Assembly (NCBI RefSeq): GCF_964204865.1
Contig: NC_135256.1
Span: 18,753,703 to 18,817,702 of the forward strand
Length of the DNA: 64,000 nucleotides
Direction of reading: 5' to 3'
Origin: Styela clava
Taxonomy: Eukaryota > Chordata > Ascidiacea > Stolidobranchia > Styelidae
Shown here: positions 1 to 12,506 of the stretch, one piece after another
Layout of the letters: each line of letters opens with the position of its first letter
Numbering within the stretch: position 1 is the first letter of the stretch
The notes under the pieces: model-generated
The model's input: the letters and a program-made list of their open reading frames with translations, nothing else
What the model was told of the DNA's origin: nothing
Database searches by the model: none
Made by a program: the position numbers and the translations under genes

Positions 1-155
1 ATCATTGCTTTTTAAAGGAAATTCCTAGTTCTACAACAATTTCAGCGTTTTTAATAATGCAATGAGCAATATCATTTGACAACATATAGATAATCATGGT
101 ACTTTTTGGATTTATTTAAAATTGAATAGGAATGATAAAATCTGCCATATCTTCA
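1..155 (-). repeat. Inverted copy of the tail of the 423-bp satellite unit
   Basis: The first ~150 bases are the reverse complement of the end of the satellite unit at about 2,430-2,586. The match runs from the segment reading atcattgctttttaaa through gtactttttggattt. The element continues left out of the window, so its full length is unknown. Together with the direct array at 2,160-3,930 it makes an inverted pair about 2.3 kb apart. Confidence 0.75.
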
Positions 156-1600
156 TAATTTTTGTCGTTTTTTTATATGTTGTTTCCCTATTGCATTATT
201 TTATAAAAGTCAATGTTTGTATGAGAGCTCCACTTAGCATAAATGGAATTAAACTTCTAACATCAGTATCTGCATCCGGAAATCGGTATTTAATTGAACC
301 AATCACGCTTTTGCAAAACTATTTGAATATTGTAAAGTTTGAATGACATTGTGTTGTTTATTTTTATTAATTCAAAAGTATGACATATGTATTATTTAAA
401 TACGGGTTTAAATTTGACAGATCTGTGGAAAATATTAGTTATTCAGACGACATCTTTATAGTTATGTTCGGAACCCTTGAAATTGGTTCAAAACTTCTTC
501 TAATTTGTTATAAACATTTCGACGTAATATATTTGTCTTCTGGCAATATTAGTTCGAAATTCCAGTTTTAAATATTATCGGACGACGATTTTAATAATGT
601 AATTTGGCCTATGACTTCATATAAACTACATAACAGAAACAATTGAGTTATGTCGTATAGAATCTTTTGTAATACGTATCCGAGTCACATTATCCCCTAA
701 TTTAGAACATAATTTACCGTTCACAAAATGTATAAAAGCCTGTGCAAAATCTATATTGACAACCAGCGGTGTTCAACCACGGCTACAATAAAGATATTCA
801 ATCACTTGCTGTTGCTGTTGTATAATATTCTTTACAAACTGAAGATCTGACTGTAATATATTTTCATGGATAGTTTATGGAATGGATTTCATGGATAGAT
901 TACGTAGAATTATTTGTACATTATTTCATGCTGTAACAGCTAACTGTAAAACACGTAGTTCCTAAATAAGAAGAATGGCTACAGGATGGTAAATACGAGA
1001 TGGCAATGTCACCTAAACAAAATTCGCTCTGCGAATGACATCAGGTAGCTGATATGCCCAAAGTTAGGCTTAAAAGCATCGTTAAACGAATGTTACAATA
1101 AAAATCATTCAATATTCAACACGCCAGTAGTCAGCCAACGAATTTTCTTGCGTTATTCAAAAAGTTGCAAATATATGAAAACGTAAAACAGTAATTGTTT
1201 TTAATGTCACAGAAGCCGTATTAACCTCTTGATTATAGATCTTTCTCCATCAGTAATTGGGGATATAAATTTGAATTTAAATTTATTAAGGAGATAAAAC
1301 ATTAAAAACACAACTTCACAAAGGAAGTGTATGAGTGAACACTAATTGAAGCTTCCAGTTTGAAAATTATCAGAAATATTGAGTATCCAATAAAAATCTT
1401 TACTATTTGTTCTATTTTAACATGATATGATTTACGTATCTTGCAATTAAGTAAAACCACAGATCTAAGAATTGAAAATTTTAAATGTCAGTTCTGAAAT
1501 TAAACATGAAAAGGTTTTGTGTATATTTTGCTACTTTTATATGTCGGGCGAATAGTTTCTTCATGTCGCGAATGAGCATCAGAATAGGTTGTGCAGAAAA
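156..1600. other. No gene recognised
   Basis: AT-rich DNA with only short unsupported reading frames. I see no exon with acceptable splice sites, no RNA gene and no clear repeat in this stretch. Confidence 0.5.
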
Positions 1601-1601
1601 T

Positions 1602-1719
1602 GGTGCTCCCGTAGTATGTGCACATAGTTGGCACACGACCCGAACATAGTATGTGTACCAAGATAGAGGTATTAGGTTGTGCGCCATCTTGGAGCACTAG
1701 GGCTACTACGGGAGCGCCC
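1602..1719. mobile_element. Short MITE of the gctcccg-agtatgtg family
   Basis: The left end reads ggtgctcccgtagtatgtg and the right end is its approximate inverse, ctactacgggagcgcc. The same terminal motif recurs at 13,561, 15,780, 16,526, 25,092, 38,992, 40,260 and 54,400. This copy is short (~118 bp) and has no coding capacity. Confidence 0.6.
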
Positions 1720-2159
1720 TGAAAATACCCACATTTGCAACACCGACTTACCGAATACAAATTTTATACTTCCACAATTTCGCTTCCGATACTTTCTCAC
1801 ATGTATCATGATACCAACGCTTGCAAACGCAATATTGGTATTGTACGTGCTCCCGTATACATTTCGCAATTTAACAGACACTCCAATTATTATTTTCCAG
1901 AAAGCAAAATTCATGCATCGGAATGTCAGAGTATATGAGTGGCGACGATGCAGTGCGACAACGTTTCAAATGTGATTGAATTTTTGTTGTCTCCGCCCTG
2001 TTCAATCTTCCATCTGGGCGTTTTGAACAGGTATGTACTCACTTCAAATATCAATACTTGCACCACCTTCGGGCAGACGTCGAATTGAAATTAGCGATAA
2101 GAATAGCACTCAATATACATCGGATTGTCTTAAAAAACATTTTACCGAGAAAGCAAAGT

Positions 2160-3930
2160 ATAGTAAGTACTAAGTTCTGACGAAAATGATTTTATGAAAA
2201 GTATTGCAAAAATATAGGGCAACTGTAATCGAAAAAAATGAAAAATCAGGCACTCGCGAAATTTGACCCCTCATCACAAGTCCCAATCGTTTTTCTTTTA
2301 TACCAAAAAAGACGTCATTTCAATCATACAAAAGAGTGTATATTTCAGTTTTCTGCTTCAAAGTAAGTATAAACATCGAGAAATAGGTTTTTACAAAGTG
2401 CCTGAAATTTCACAAGTGCCTGGTTTTAGTATTTTGTGCTTGATGTTGCCAGATTTTATCATTCCTATTCAATTTCAAATAAATCCAAAAAGTACGATGG
2501 TTAACTATATGTTGTCAAATGAAATTGCTCATTGTAAAAACGCTTAAATTGTTGTAGAACTAGGAATTTATTTTAAAAAGCAATGATTAGTAAGTTCTGA
2601 CTCAAATAATTTAGAAAAATTGTTGCGAAAATATATGGCAACTGTTATCGAAAAAAATGAAAAATCAGGCACTTGCGAAATTTGACCACTCATCACCCAC
2701 CCAATCGTTTTTGTTTTTTACCAAAAAGACGACATTTCAATCATATAAAGAGTGTATATTTTAGTTTTCTGCTTCAAAGTGTATAAAAACATCGAAAAAT
2801 AGGTTTTTACTAAGTGCCTGAAATTTCACAAGTGCCTGGTTTTAGTATTTTGTGCTTGATGTTGCCAGATTTTATTATTCATATTCAATTTCAAATAAAT
2901 CCAGAAAGTACGATGGTTGACCATATGTTGTCAAGTAGTATTGCTCATTGCAATATTAAAAACGCTCAAATTGTTGTGGAACAATGAATTTGCGTTAGAA
3001 AGCAAAGATTAGTAAGTGCTGACGCAAATAGTCTCGAAATGTTGTTGCGAAAATATATGGCAACTGTTATCGGAAAAAATGAAAAATCAGGCACTTGCGA
3101 AATTTGACCCCTCATCACCTGTCCCAACCGTTCTTGATTTTTACCAAAAAGACGTCATTTCAATCATACAAAAGAGTATATATTTTAGTTTTCTGCTTCA
3201 AAGTAAGTAAAAACATTGAGAAATAGGTTTTTACGAAGTGCCTGAAATTTCACAAGTGCCTGGTTTTAGTATTTTGTGCTTGACGTTGCCAGATTTTATC
3301 ATTCATATTCAATTTTAAATAAATCCAAAAAGTACGATGGTTGACCATATGTTGTCAAATGGTATTGCTCATTGCAATATTAAAAACGCTCAAATTGTTG
3401 TGGAACAATGAATTTGCTTTAGAAAGCAAAGAATAGTACGTGCTGACGCAAATAATTTAAGAAAGTAATTGAGAAAAAATATGGCAACTGTCACCGAGAA
3501 AAATGAAAAATCAGGCACTTGCGAAATATGACACGTCTCCATCAGTCACAAACGGTTTTGTATTTTACCAAAATGTTGTAAATTCAACCATACAAAGTGT
3601 ATATATTTAATTTTCTGCTTTAGAGTAATCAGATACATTGCAAAATAGGTTTTGACCAAGTGCCTGAAATTTCACAAGTGCCTGATTTCTATATTTTGTA
3701 ATAAATGTTGCCACATTTTACTATTGAAAAATTATTTATACCCTAATAAATTGGAAATAATATTGTTTTATTGCAATATAGGGATACAAAAAATTATTTA
3801 AAGTCTAATTATCTTGTCAGGTAAATTGGAAACCCCAATGACGTACGGTAAAAATAAAAAATATCCAAGTGCCTGAAATGATGCCTGAAAAAGTGCCTGA
3901 ATTCGCAAGTGCCTGGTTTTAGGGAGACCC
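2160..3930. repeat. Tandem satellite, about four 423-bp units, each with an internal inverted repeat
   Basis: Unit starts (agtaagt/agtacgt...ctgac) lie at about 2,164, 2,588, 3,011 and 3,434, a period near 423 bp. Each unit holds an arm aaaatcaggcacttgcgaaa and, about 150-180 bp on, its near-perfect inverse aaatttcacaagtgcctg, so every unit could fold as a hairpin. The last unit is the most diverged and ends in extra copies of aagtgcctga (3,870-3,925). No protein is encoded. Confidence 0.8.
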
Positions 3931-4894
3931 CAAAAACCAACCGCCTAAAATAAACATCCACTAACGACAAAGAGCCTCGCTTACCGAGTCCTAATTCCTG
4001 AACCAGAAAAAGCGCGGGCTACAGGCACGTGACATTTGAGTGATGTCATAATTGGCACATTACCGGTACTAAATGACCTATGACCGGAAAGAGAAGGATT
4101 AAAATATAGGACACTTTGATCTCTGCAAAAAGTACCAGTACCGGTACCTCAATATTCAGACCACTACCCGTGGTAAATTCGCAGCTACCGTACAGACCGT
4201 TGCTAACACAATCATCAAACTCAGACTCACGCTATTGCATACTTAACATACGTACCGCATTCAGTTTTCATACGCACGCAACCGATGCTGAGCTCCCAAA
4301 CAGCTTAGCGTCCCAGCCGAGATGGGCAAGGAAACTCGAAATCAAAAATGCTGCGCACGCAACCTGCCTCGTGGAGTTTTTGCGGATGAATTTTTGGACA
4401 AATAGGTCCGCTTACTTCCGGAAAAATAATATATAAAAACAATATCTTATCTTGTCTAATGCAATAGCAAAACAATCAGAATTTTTGGGTGATGAACCAA
4501 AATAATTTTAGAATAAAATTAATTCAAATTAATACCCAGAGCAAAATTTAGATGAAATTCTAAAGGAGTATTTAAATTTGCTTCGTGACTATATCGCATG
4601 CGTAGGTAGATAAATTCGTTTATTGGAAAGAATAGTTACTCGTAAATTAGAGGATCTTAGATTTTTTTACTTTTTCCAAGTATACTAATCTTTTTACTAT
4701 TTTTCTGTTATATTAATTACTAACTGATCAGTGAAATTACTATTCATTAGTAAACTATTAACAAACAAGCACCCTGATTGGCTCAGCTAAGCAAGTCACG
4801 TGATTTCAATAAAATACTCTTGTAGAAAGTAAAATTCAACGAAAAATTAGTAAAAATTTACTAGAAAAATTAGTATATTTACTAATTTTTTTAA
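3931..4894. other. No gene recognised
   Basis: Contains a slightly GC-richer patch (3,960-4,400) with repeated accggtacc-like steps, and an AT-rich end before duplication copy A. The 106-codon frame at 4,116-4,436 shows no family resemblance and no splice context, so I do not call it. Confidence 0.45.
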
Positions 4895-5229
4895 CAGTGT
4901 ATAGTTGTCTAATTACTTTAGGATTCACGGTATACAGTATTACTTTTAAACTAAGGTTACTTTTACCATGATTTGTCATGTTTAACGTGGAAAATTAGGT
5001 GATAAAAATATTTATGGCGAAAAACACCAGTTATATTAATTAGTCAAAGTGGCTGCATGATTTCCATTGCTTCGAATACGACAAATTAGTATTACTTCAA
5101 AAAACTTGTCACGTTATGATAAGAGATGGATAAGTATGAAACTAATTAGACTAATATCCAACAAGAGGTGACAGATGGCCTTGCTTCAGTTACACTCATG
5201 TAAAATTATACTATCGAGAAAATACTTAC

Positions 5230-5330
5230 CCATGAAAAGAAACGGAACGTGTGTGGTATTGGTGGAACCTCAGTTGCAAGCCTACCTCGTTCAGAATCAA
5301 TTTCCACATCAAACGTTTAGGAAGATTCAT
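5230..5330 (-). pseudogene. Orphan first exon of the unrecognised 343-aa gene
   Basis: On the minus strand an ATG at 5,330 opens 33 codons plus two bases up to a consensus donor (GTAAGT). The length and frame equal those of the exon at 28,154-28,254. It encodes MNLPKRLMWKLILNEVGLQ and continues with a few changes relative to the other copy. No copies of exons 2-4 are found to its left, so it is a duplicated fragment without a gene, unless it is spliced to something outside the window. Confidence 0.6.
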
Positions 5331-7079
5331 ATTTTACTGCATATCTATCCTGTGACTGTCTCTCATTTCTCATAAAAAAAAAATATTCAAATAACTGAGG
5401 GTGAATCTACGCAAAAAGTCGCTTATAATGAATTCTCAAATAAATATCGATACTAGTCGCGATACAGGCGCATCAGTTTTCATCCGCATCAAAATCGCAT
5501 GCTGCGCCAATATCAATAAATATACACAAGCGCTTTATTGTACCTCACGGCCAGTTTTAACCTGTTATTTACGACAAAGTTCTATTTTATTGCCTTCCAC
5601 ATTTGTTGCCTATTGTGATTAAATATCGAGCAGGCTGGCCTATGATACTTTCCTATTACATAATATGCTCGGCATTCTTTCATCAACATTAAGTAATGTA
5701 ATGAATATAGATTTAAAGAGCTCTATGTAAGAAATTTGATGCGATCGTAGGGCAACACTCAGTAACGGGCGAATAACGTTGGAAGCACCAATTGCGAACT
5801 CGCGATTGACAAACGATTTGTCGCATTTAATCCGACATTTACGATTCGCTTGATTTGCCAAGCTTTTTAACTAGGTGATTGAAACAACAACCTTTTTGAC
5901 CTCAAACTAGGAATTCTTCGACTAAACCTTTTCAGAAATGAAATGCGCGCGATTTCTCACATAATTGACGCATAATTTACGAATCAATCTATGAGGCAGA
6001 GCAAAGTCAGCTAGTGACACACTGTAAATAATTTTCAATCTAGATTATTGTTCTTATATATATTCGATCATCCTCTCACACCAAGGTGACACACCCTAAG
6101 CTTTTAATAAACTTGCAAAATATTACCTTTCATGATATGCTTGATTTGCTGTGGATTTAGTCGTTAGAGAATAACATGTTTAGGTTCTATAAAATATCCT
6201 TCCCTTATCAAAGCTCTTCCTGCAGCAGGTTTTAAAAATATGGCGGTATGTAAGTATGTATAAAATTCATTTCGGCGAAAAGAAAAACTACTGAGCCAGC
6301 TCATTTGACGTTACAAAACTCACTATGCTCAATGAAGCCTTTGCATAGAAATTCGAAACTTTGGCGAAGCAGGTTGCAATGTTTTTTGAAGTCTTCTCTT
6401 ACCGATACTCGACCTACTTACCTGTAGTGATAAAAACTTGCAAACCTTTATTTTCGGGACGCTCTTGAGCAAACATAAGCTTTTTGAAGGTCTGGAATAG
6501 CGATGATGCTAGTCAGAGGCAAAGAATAGCAAGGCAAAATCAGTTCCATTGTCAAATATTCTTTGGGGCAAAATGCCGGACAATGGCGAGAAAAACTAAA
6601 GTATAGCAAGGACATATTTATTAAAGGTGGGTTATCACGGAAACATTTCTTTGTTGAATTTTATGCTATATACCGGTATATATTTTTTTTAGAATTTTTG
6701 ACGCTTAATATTTACATGTCGATCCAGTTTTCTACTACTACGAAAATCGATCGCAGTTCTGAAACGGCCTTTGATGACGTAGGCCGTTTATCTTTCAGTT
6801 TCGTAGCGCACATGAGGTAACTACTTGAAAATAATTTTAATGCTCCATAGAAATTTAGTAACAAATAATACATTATTCCCATTTCCAAAAGTTGCACGAA
6901 AAAGACATGTATATGTGTTTCCATCTGTCCTGTATTCCCTGCTCTTCCGGTAACAGTCGCCAATGTACTGCATGACGTAACAATTAAAATTTGATCAGCT
7001 GTGGGCGGATTCCCGTAGTTGGATAATTCTCAGTCTGTACTGCTCGCTTTTGCGTTGAGTTTGGTTTCCAAATTTTATC

Positions 7080-7990
7080 TGAAAGTTATGAAACATACTA
7101 GATCGATATTTCACCCATATTTTGCGTATACCACCTAGTGGTATCGCGTAATTCTATTTCGCAATTTTTCTTGCGAAATCCGGTGTTCAGCGGTTTAAGT
7201 TTCTACGATTATGGGAATTGGTTGCAAATTTGATTCAAAGGATTGAATGATCAGTTTCATGCGTGGGTTGCCGAGGCTACCACTCCATTGCGGTTAATAC
7301 TCTGATTTCTGTGTTCGTATATTTGCTAATTGCTTTCTATTTTATTGAAGTAACATTTCCAAGATTTTGTGTGCAACTTATACATTACGGTTAGCCAGAA
7401 AGGACCACTGTTCTATTTTTTAATGCGGCCAGGAGGAATTTGTGCTTGATCATTTGCTGAAAAAGGTTCTTTTTCATGTTGCGATGACGATACGAATGCA
7501 ACCCCTAAATTTTTTTTTATGACGTTTCCTGATTGTGACACAGTGTTCAAGTGAGTCAGTGGATCTATTGAAAAAATTTACCAACTTTTCCCTTGAGTTT
7601 TCCCTTGACAAACGAACGATTAAACGTTGCAGAAACGTTTTACTCACTCAAAACTTGGTGTCAGTGATTTGAAGAAATACACAAACAATTTATACCTAAT
7701 TTGGTCATAGTGAAATAAGGTATTTTTGTTGTTGAGGCAAAAATAGCCCCTTTCTTTAACAATGTATTATACAAATCGCTTTCAACTCTTCGGTAGTTAG
7801 AGACTGAATAGACACTAAAAATACATTTTCTGAAGAATTAATGCGCTCCCTGGTGAACTAATAGTTTTGTGTGAGTTACCGTCCGTAATTTTCGCTAAAT
7901 TGGACAGAGCCAAAATTGTTCATAAGAATATTTGTGAAACTCTTATTTTGTATACGAGAATGAGCCTGTACGCAAGTTGCCATTGTTTAT
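7080..7990 (-). repeat. Left arm of an inverted repeat flanking the 7TM gene
   Basis: This stretch is the reverse complement of about 10,650-11,640. Examples are catattttgcgtatacc here against its inverse near 11,575, and ctccctggtgaactaatag here against its inverse near 10,815. The same sequence lies once, in direct orientation, in copy B at about 36,230-37,120. Copy B has no counterpart of this left arm. Confidence 0.75.
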
Positions 7991-8857
7991 TTGACGTAAC
8001 ATATTTCCAATTTTACACAGAATTTAGTCCAGGATTTTTATAATATGTATCAATTATAAACTTGCACTTGAAAACATAATAGTTAGTTTCTCTTATTCTA
8101 AATATATATAATAAAAATTATTTATAATTATAATAATAATCTAAGCTGATACGAAACTATCATTAATTAGATAAATACAAATATCAGTATTATACGATTC
8201 TAAAACAGTGGTTCTCAACCGGGAGTTCACGGGGGCCACTATCTAAACGCCATTTGCAATCTATAAAAGATCGTACATAATACAATGTGTTCTAAACTAG
8301 GCGAAGAGAGAAATTTAGAGACAAATTTGCGGGCCATCAGTGTTCTACTCACATGGTAGTCTGTGCATATACGACCGAAACACGTGGGCGTATTCAAGAT
8401 TGGTGTAAAATTGGAAAAATTAAACACAAGTATAGCGATAAATAATAAACTACAAAATAAATATACATATTTTAAACTACAATAACTTGTAATAAGAAAT
8501 AAACGGATCAATAGGAATACAAAAATTTTAAAATAGCATATTGACAAAAGGGTGAATGAATGTAAAAGATATTTGATTTCAATATATAAGTACGTATATA
8601 TAACGTATAATGCACTACGTAAATAAATGAGCATTCGTGTGTAGATATATGTTTCGTTTTGGGGGCGATTCTGGCTATTTACGCACGCCAGCGTATAATT
8701 AGTGATTTTGATCCAAGTCATGAGTTGGTCACTGCTGATTTGATTAATGGGAAATAGACATTGTAATTGTGCGAAACTTAAAAATCGGATAATAGCATTC
8801 TTTTCTTGTAGAAATCACGGTGGAATTGGGTCTCAGGTACGAACAATATTTAATGTT

Positions 8858-9119
8858 GGTGACCGTACATTTGAACCCACGTACATTTGAACCCACGTAC
8901 ATTTGAACCATGTACATTTGAACCCATGTGTATCCGCGAGTTCAATTAATATGCGGGTGCTAAAACCCATGGGTTAGGGTTATTATGGGTTCAAATATCC
9001 GTAAAACAAAAAAAATCCATAGGTGCAATAGTATGCAGGTGCAATTGTCGTGGGTTCAGATGTACGTGGTTTAAATGTACGTGGGTTCAAATGTACGCGG
9101 GTTCAAATGTAATGGAACC
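8858..9119. mobile_element. 262-bp MITE with inverted minisatellite ends and 9-bp target-site duplication
   Basis: The element is flanked by tttaatgtt at 8,849-8,857 and 9,120-9,128. Its left half has four repeats of gtacatttgaaccc; its right half has four copies of the inverse, gggttcaaatgtac. The outer ends (ggtgacc.. and ..ggaacc) are imperfect inverses. Copy B (near 34,915) and the third partial copy (near 32,505) lack it, giving empty sites. It sits immediately downstream of the 7TM stop codon, so it would be in that gene's 3' UTR. Confidence 0.8.
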
Positions 9120-9129
9120 TTTAATGTTA

Positions 9130-10158
9130 TCATCCGAGAATAGTAGTATTATGATAAGAATGACTGTGAGGTCTATCTGTGATTGTAGCTTGAACTAATG
9201 TTACGTGTCTAGCAAAGGGAAACAGCCTCAGTTTCCAATCATTAAAGGAAGCTATGACACAGATGGTATTAACTAGGATTACGAATTCAAATATTAGCGT
9301 ATGAAAAATTTTTAATTGCAGATACAAATGTGAGAAAAGAGAAATTAAAGGACCGATAAACATTACAATGATTGTAATTGCTGTAGCAATCGAAGACCTT
9401 TTAATTTGTTTCATTAATATTCTGGAATTTGTCTTATGAAGGTTCCTTAATTTCCATAAAGGATAAACAAAAAGAAAAACTAGTGTTAATTCAGTAAATA
9501 CCAAAAGTATATACGCCAAAGCTGATTGCAATCGAATTATAGATACTGGAAGGTCTGTTTGAGCTTCACAGCCTCCTAATGTATTGCTATATTTGCCTCG
9601 AGAAAGTTGCATTATGAGTAAACCCACAAGCACACCAATGATCATAAAAGCTAATACGAGCCAACTCAATACTTGCATAAATTTGTTGCATAGTGGCATC
9701 AGTAAATCCGACTTGTAAAATTGTCTCTGACGAATCCAGTAAATCAAAAACGGTATAAAAAGACAAATTGCGACTAAAACACGCTTCACATATCGCAGGT
9801 TTCTGCATAGCTCCACTTCATCGTCGAAAGAATAACGTAATTCAACAGCATCAAGGAATCCGAGAACGACGAACAAAAACAGAAACGTTATGATCAAGTA
9901 TCTTATAACGTCAACAGCTATATGTTTCCTCATTCTTGAATATCGACCCTCCTGACGAATTCGATTCCTAATCTCTCTGTTCTCCTTTTGTACTTTCCAT
10001 TCATATATCAAAGTTACGACCAAGACATAGATGTTCAATAAAAATGTAGAAGACGCAAAAATCACAGCCGCCAGCCATTGTCTATATACTTTGGCACTTT
10101 CGTAGTATAAATTGGTATCATTGGTCGAAATATTTTCGTTATTTTGTAGAAACCACAT
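9130..10158 (-). CDS. Seven-transmembrane receptor-like protein (copy A, intact)
   Basis: A single-exon reading frame of 342 aa from the ATG at 10,158. The open frame continues 10 codons upstream to a TTG, where a possible acceptor (TTTTGCTTAG) could join an unseen 5' exon. It has seven hydrophobic segments: TM1 about residues 28-52, then one around IRYLIITFLFLFVVLGFL, and so on to a seventh near EFVILVNTICVIASF. The N-terminal tail has two N-glycosylation sequons (NIS, NDT). A Cys in the first outer loop (ELCRNLRY) and one in the second (GGCEAQ) could form the usual GPCR disulfide. The third helix ends in WIRQRQFY instead of DRY. The C-tail is basic and His/Ser-rich. The topology supports an orphan rhodopsin-like GPCR or similar membrane receptor; ligand and family are not recognised. 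A broken paralogue lies at 34,926-36,029. Confidence 0.75.
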   Translation of the reverse strand: MWFLQNNENISTNDTNLYYESAKVYRQWLAAVIFASSTFLLNIYVLVVTLIYEWKVQKENREIRNRIRQEGRYSRMRKHIAVDVIRYLIITFLFLFVVLGFLDAVELRYSFDDEVELCRNLRYVKRVLVAICLFIPFLIYWIRQRQFYKSDLLMPLCNKFMQVLSWLVLAFMIIGVLVGLLIMQLSRGKYSNTLGGCEAQTDLPVSIIRLQSALAYILLVFTELTLVFLFVYPLWKLRNLHKTNSRILMKQIKRSSIATAITIIVMFIGPLISLFSHLYLQLKIFHTLIFEFVILVNTICVIASFNDWKLRLFPFARHVTLVQATITDRPHSHSYHNTTILG

Positions 10159-10649
10159 ATTGTAGAAACTCAGAAAACGTCTAAGCAAAACGTAATTTTA
10201 TTTATTTATTATATATACGATACTCTATATAAAAACAAAATTAGTTTAAAATAGTGCAGCGCCATTTTGCACGAAATGACATTCATTTTTATGTATTTAT
10301 TTTGCCATACTTGTCGAATAAAATTTCATATTCCATTCAAATATTTCTCAATTTAGGCCAGCTTCTGTTTCTTCTACGAAATAGGCAAACAGTTTTATTG
10401 ATCATTTATTATAGAACGTTTGGTGCTATTTTCAAAAAATGGTATATATAATCAAATTTGTATTTATCCAATTAAATCCGATTAATCCAATACGGAACTC
10501 ACATTTCGTACGAACTTATGTTTGATACATCATCTGAAACTCCTGAACTAAATTAAGTAAAATCTTTGAAATATCTTGCGACAAGAAGAAAATTATTATT
10601 AAATTATTCTCCCATATTATTCTGATAAGCAATTTCGGCTTTGTCCGAA

Positions 10650-11640
10650 AAAATACTGACGGTATCCCACACCCATTTCTTTGTATCACGGTATTACTAG
10701 TTCATTTCAGATTATAATCTTTAATAGTTTTTTCATATCTCCTGCTATAGGCAATGCTAAGGTATATGGGCTTTGGGCTCAAATATTCACATGACGCTTG
10801 AAAATATACCAAACTAATAGTTCACCAGGGAGTCATGTGATTCTTTAGAAAATGTATTTTTGGTGTCTATTCAGCCTTTAACTGCTGAAGAGTTGAAAGC
10901 GATTTGTAATATATATATATATATATTGTTAAAGGGGATTTTTTTCGCCTCAACAACAAAAACGATTGTTTTCGCTGTACCCAAATTTGGTATAGATTGT
11001 TAGAGTATTCCCCAAAGCACTGACACCAAGTTTCATGGAGGTAAAACGTTACTGCAACGTTTGTTGTAGATCATTTATTTGTCGAGAGCAAACTCCAAAG
11101 TCAGTGAATTTTTCAATAGATCCGTTGACTCACTTGAACACTGTGTCTCAATCAGGAAACCTTATGGAAAACTGCCAATGGTTGCATTGGTATCGTCATC
11201 GCAACATGCAAAAGAAGCTTTCTCAGCAATTGATCAAGCACAAATTCTTCCTGGTCATATTAAAAAGATAGAACAATTGTCCGTTGTGGCTAACAGTAAT
11301 GTATCAGTTACATACAAAATCTTGGAAATGTTACTTTATAAAAACATAAAGCAATTAGCAAATATACGAACACGGAAATCAAAGGATTAACCGCAGAAGA
11401 GTGAGAGTGGTAGCCTAGCTAGGCCACCCACGTATGAAACTGATTATTCAATCATTTGAATCAAATTTGCAAATCAAGTCCCACAACCGCAGAAATCAAA
11501 CCCCTACCTATAGCTGAGCAGCGGATTTGAAGGAAAAGGTGTGAATTAGTATGACGCGATACCACGTGGTGGCGCAATATACGCAAAATATGGGTGAAAT
11601 ATCGATCAAGTATGTTTCATAAGATACATAAAAAATTAAA
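10650..11640 (+). repeat. Right arm of the inverted repeat flanking the 7TM gene
   Basis: Inverse partner of 7,080-7,990, and direct counterpart of 36,230-37,120 in copy B. It includes two overlapping unsupported frames (11,035-11,390) whose copy B versions are changed by indels, so I treat this as non-coding repeat. An (AT)n run lies near 10,908-10,926. Confidence 0.7.
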
Positions 11641-12506
11641 TAACAGTATTAGCTTTCTAGCGCTCTTTTCCATCTTCAAGTACTAAAAATTACAATGTTT
11701 CAAAAAAATTGAGTTCGTGGTGCATTTACCTTTCTTCGATAACCATATACATAAGATTCAGACTTGCGATCTAATATTTGCATCTTCCATACACCTACAT
11801 TCCTCATTGCTTTTATTAAAATAAAATAACACGAGGTCGTTTTGCTCCGAAATAAATAAAAATATACGAATTAAATTATTCAACTGCGATTACTCATATA
11901 AAAATGTCAGCAATGAGCAAGGCTCAGATCAGAGTTATATGTACGATTTGGATCCGAAGACAGGCATCCGTTTTTTTTTACTTCAAGCAGGTGCTGCTCG
12001 ACCGCGCTAACTCACTTGAGGTTTATGAAAACAGGGGGCATAAAATATGGCATAACAATAGAAAACTCCATAAACGACATAAATAAAATATGAGATCATA
12101 ATAATAATTTGAGTGCATAACTGCAAGTGCATCTGAATACGAAATCTCTGGTTCTCTCATTACTAAAAAAAGGTTCTCAATTTTGATTTTAAGCTAAAAA
12201 TTTGGAAAGCCAAAACAAGAGAGAGAGAGCTATGGTCAAATATATGGACACGTAGCGCCACCCAGTGGCATAAATTTTGATGACGTCATAGCGAAAAAAA
12301 AGTAATAGCCTTCTGGAGAAAAAATTTCAAAGCAATTGGTCCAGTATTCGAAGAGAGAAGCGATTTTTTTAAAGCGTGTCAAATAACAAGAACAACATAA
12401 CAACAAAACGATCACTATGTCCACTACGCGTCCAATAACAAATTTTACATTGCGAGAGTATTTAAATTTCTTCTAAGTTAGTGTCTGCTCATAGTGACGC
12501 AGAGTG

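Noticed and set aside
4116-4436. 106-codon plus-strand frame
   Set aside because: No domain, no splice context, and compositional bias from a local accggtacc-rich patch.
5215-5345. atacttacc at 5,222 and 28,147 as the 5' end of a U1 snRNA
   Set aside because: Only the 9 bases match; the downstream stem-loops of U1 are not present. The motif is better read as a splice donor on the minus strand (GTAAGT) after an open exon.
8239-8721. 160-codon hydrophobic frame on the minus strand
   Set aside because: Low-complexity AT-rich sequence (Tyr/Leu/Ile/Phe); the counterpart in copy B is broken, so there is no sign of selection.
11035-11390. Frames of 78-103 codons at 11,035-11,390 and related 36,597-36,863
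   Set aside because: They lie in a repeat found three times; indels break the frame between copies.
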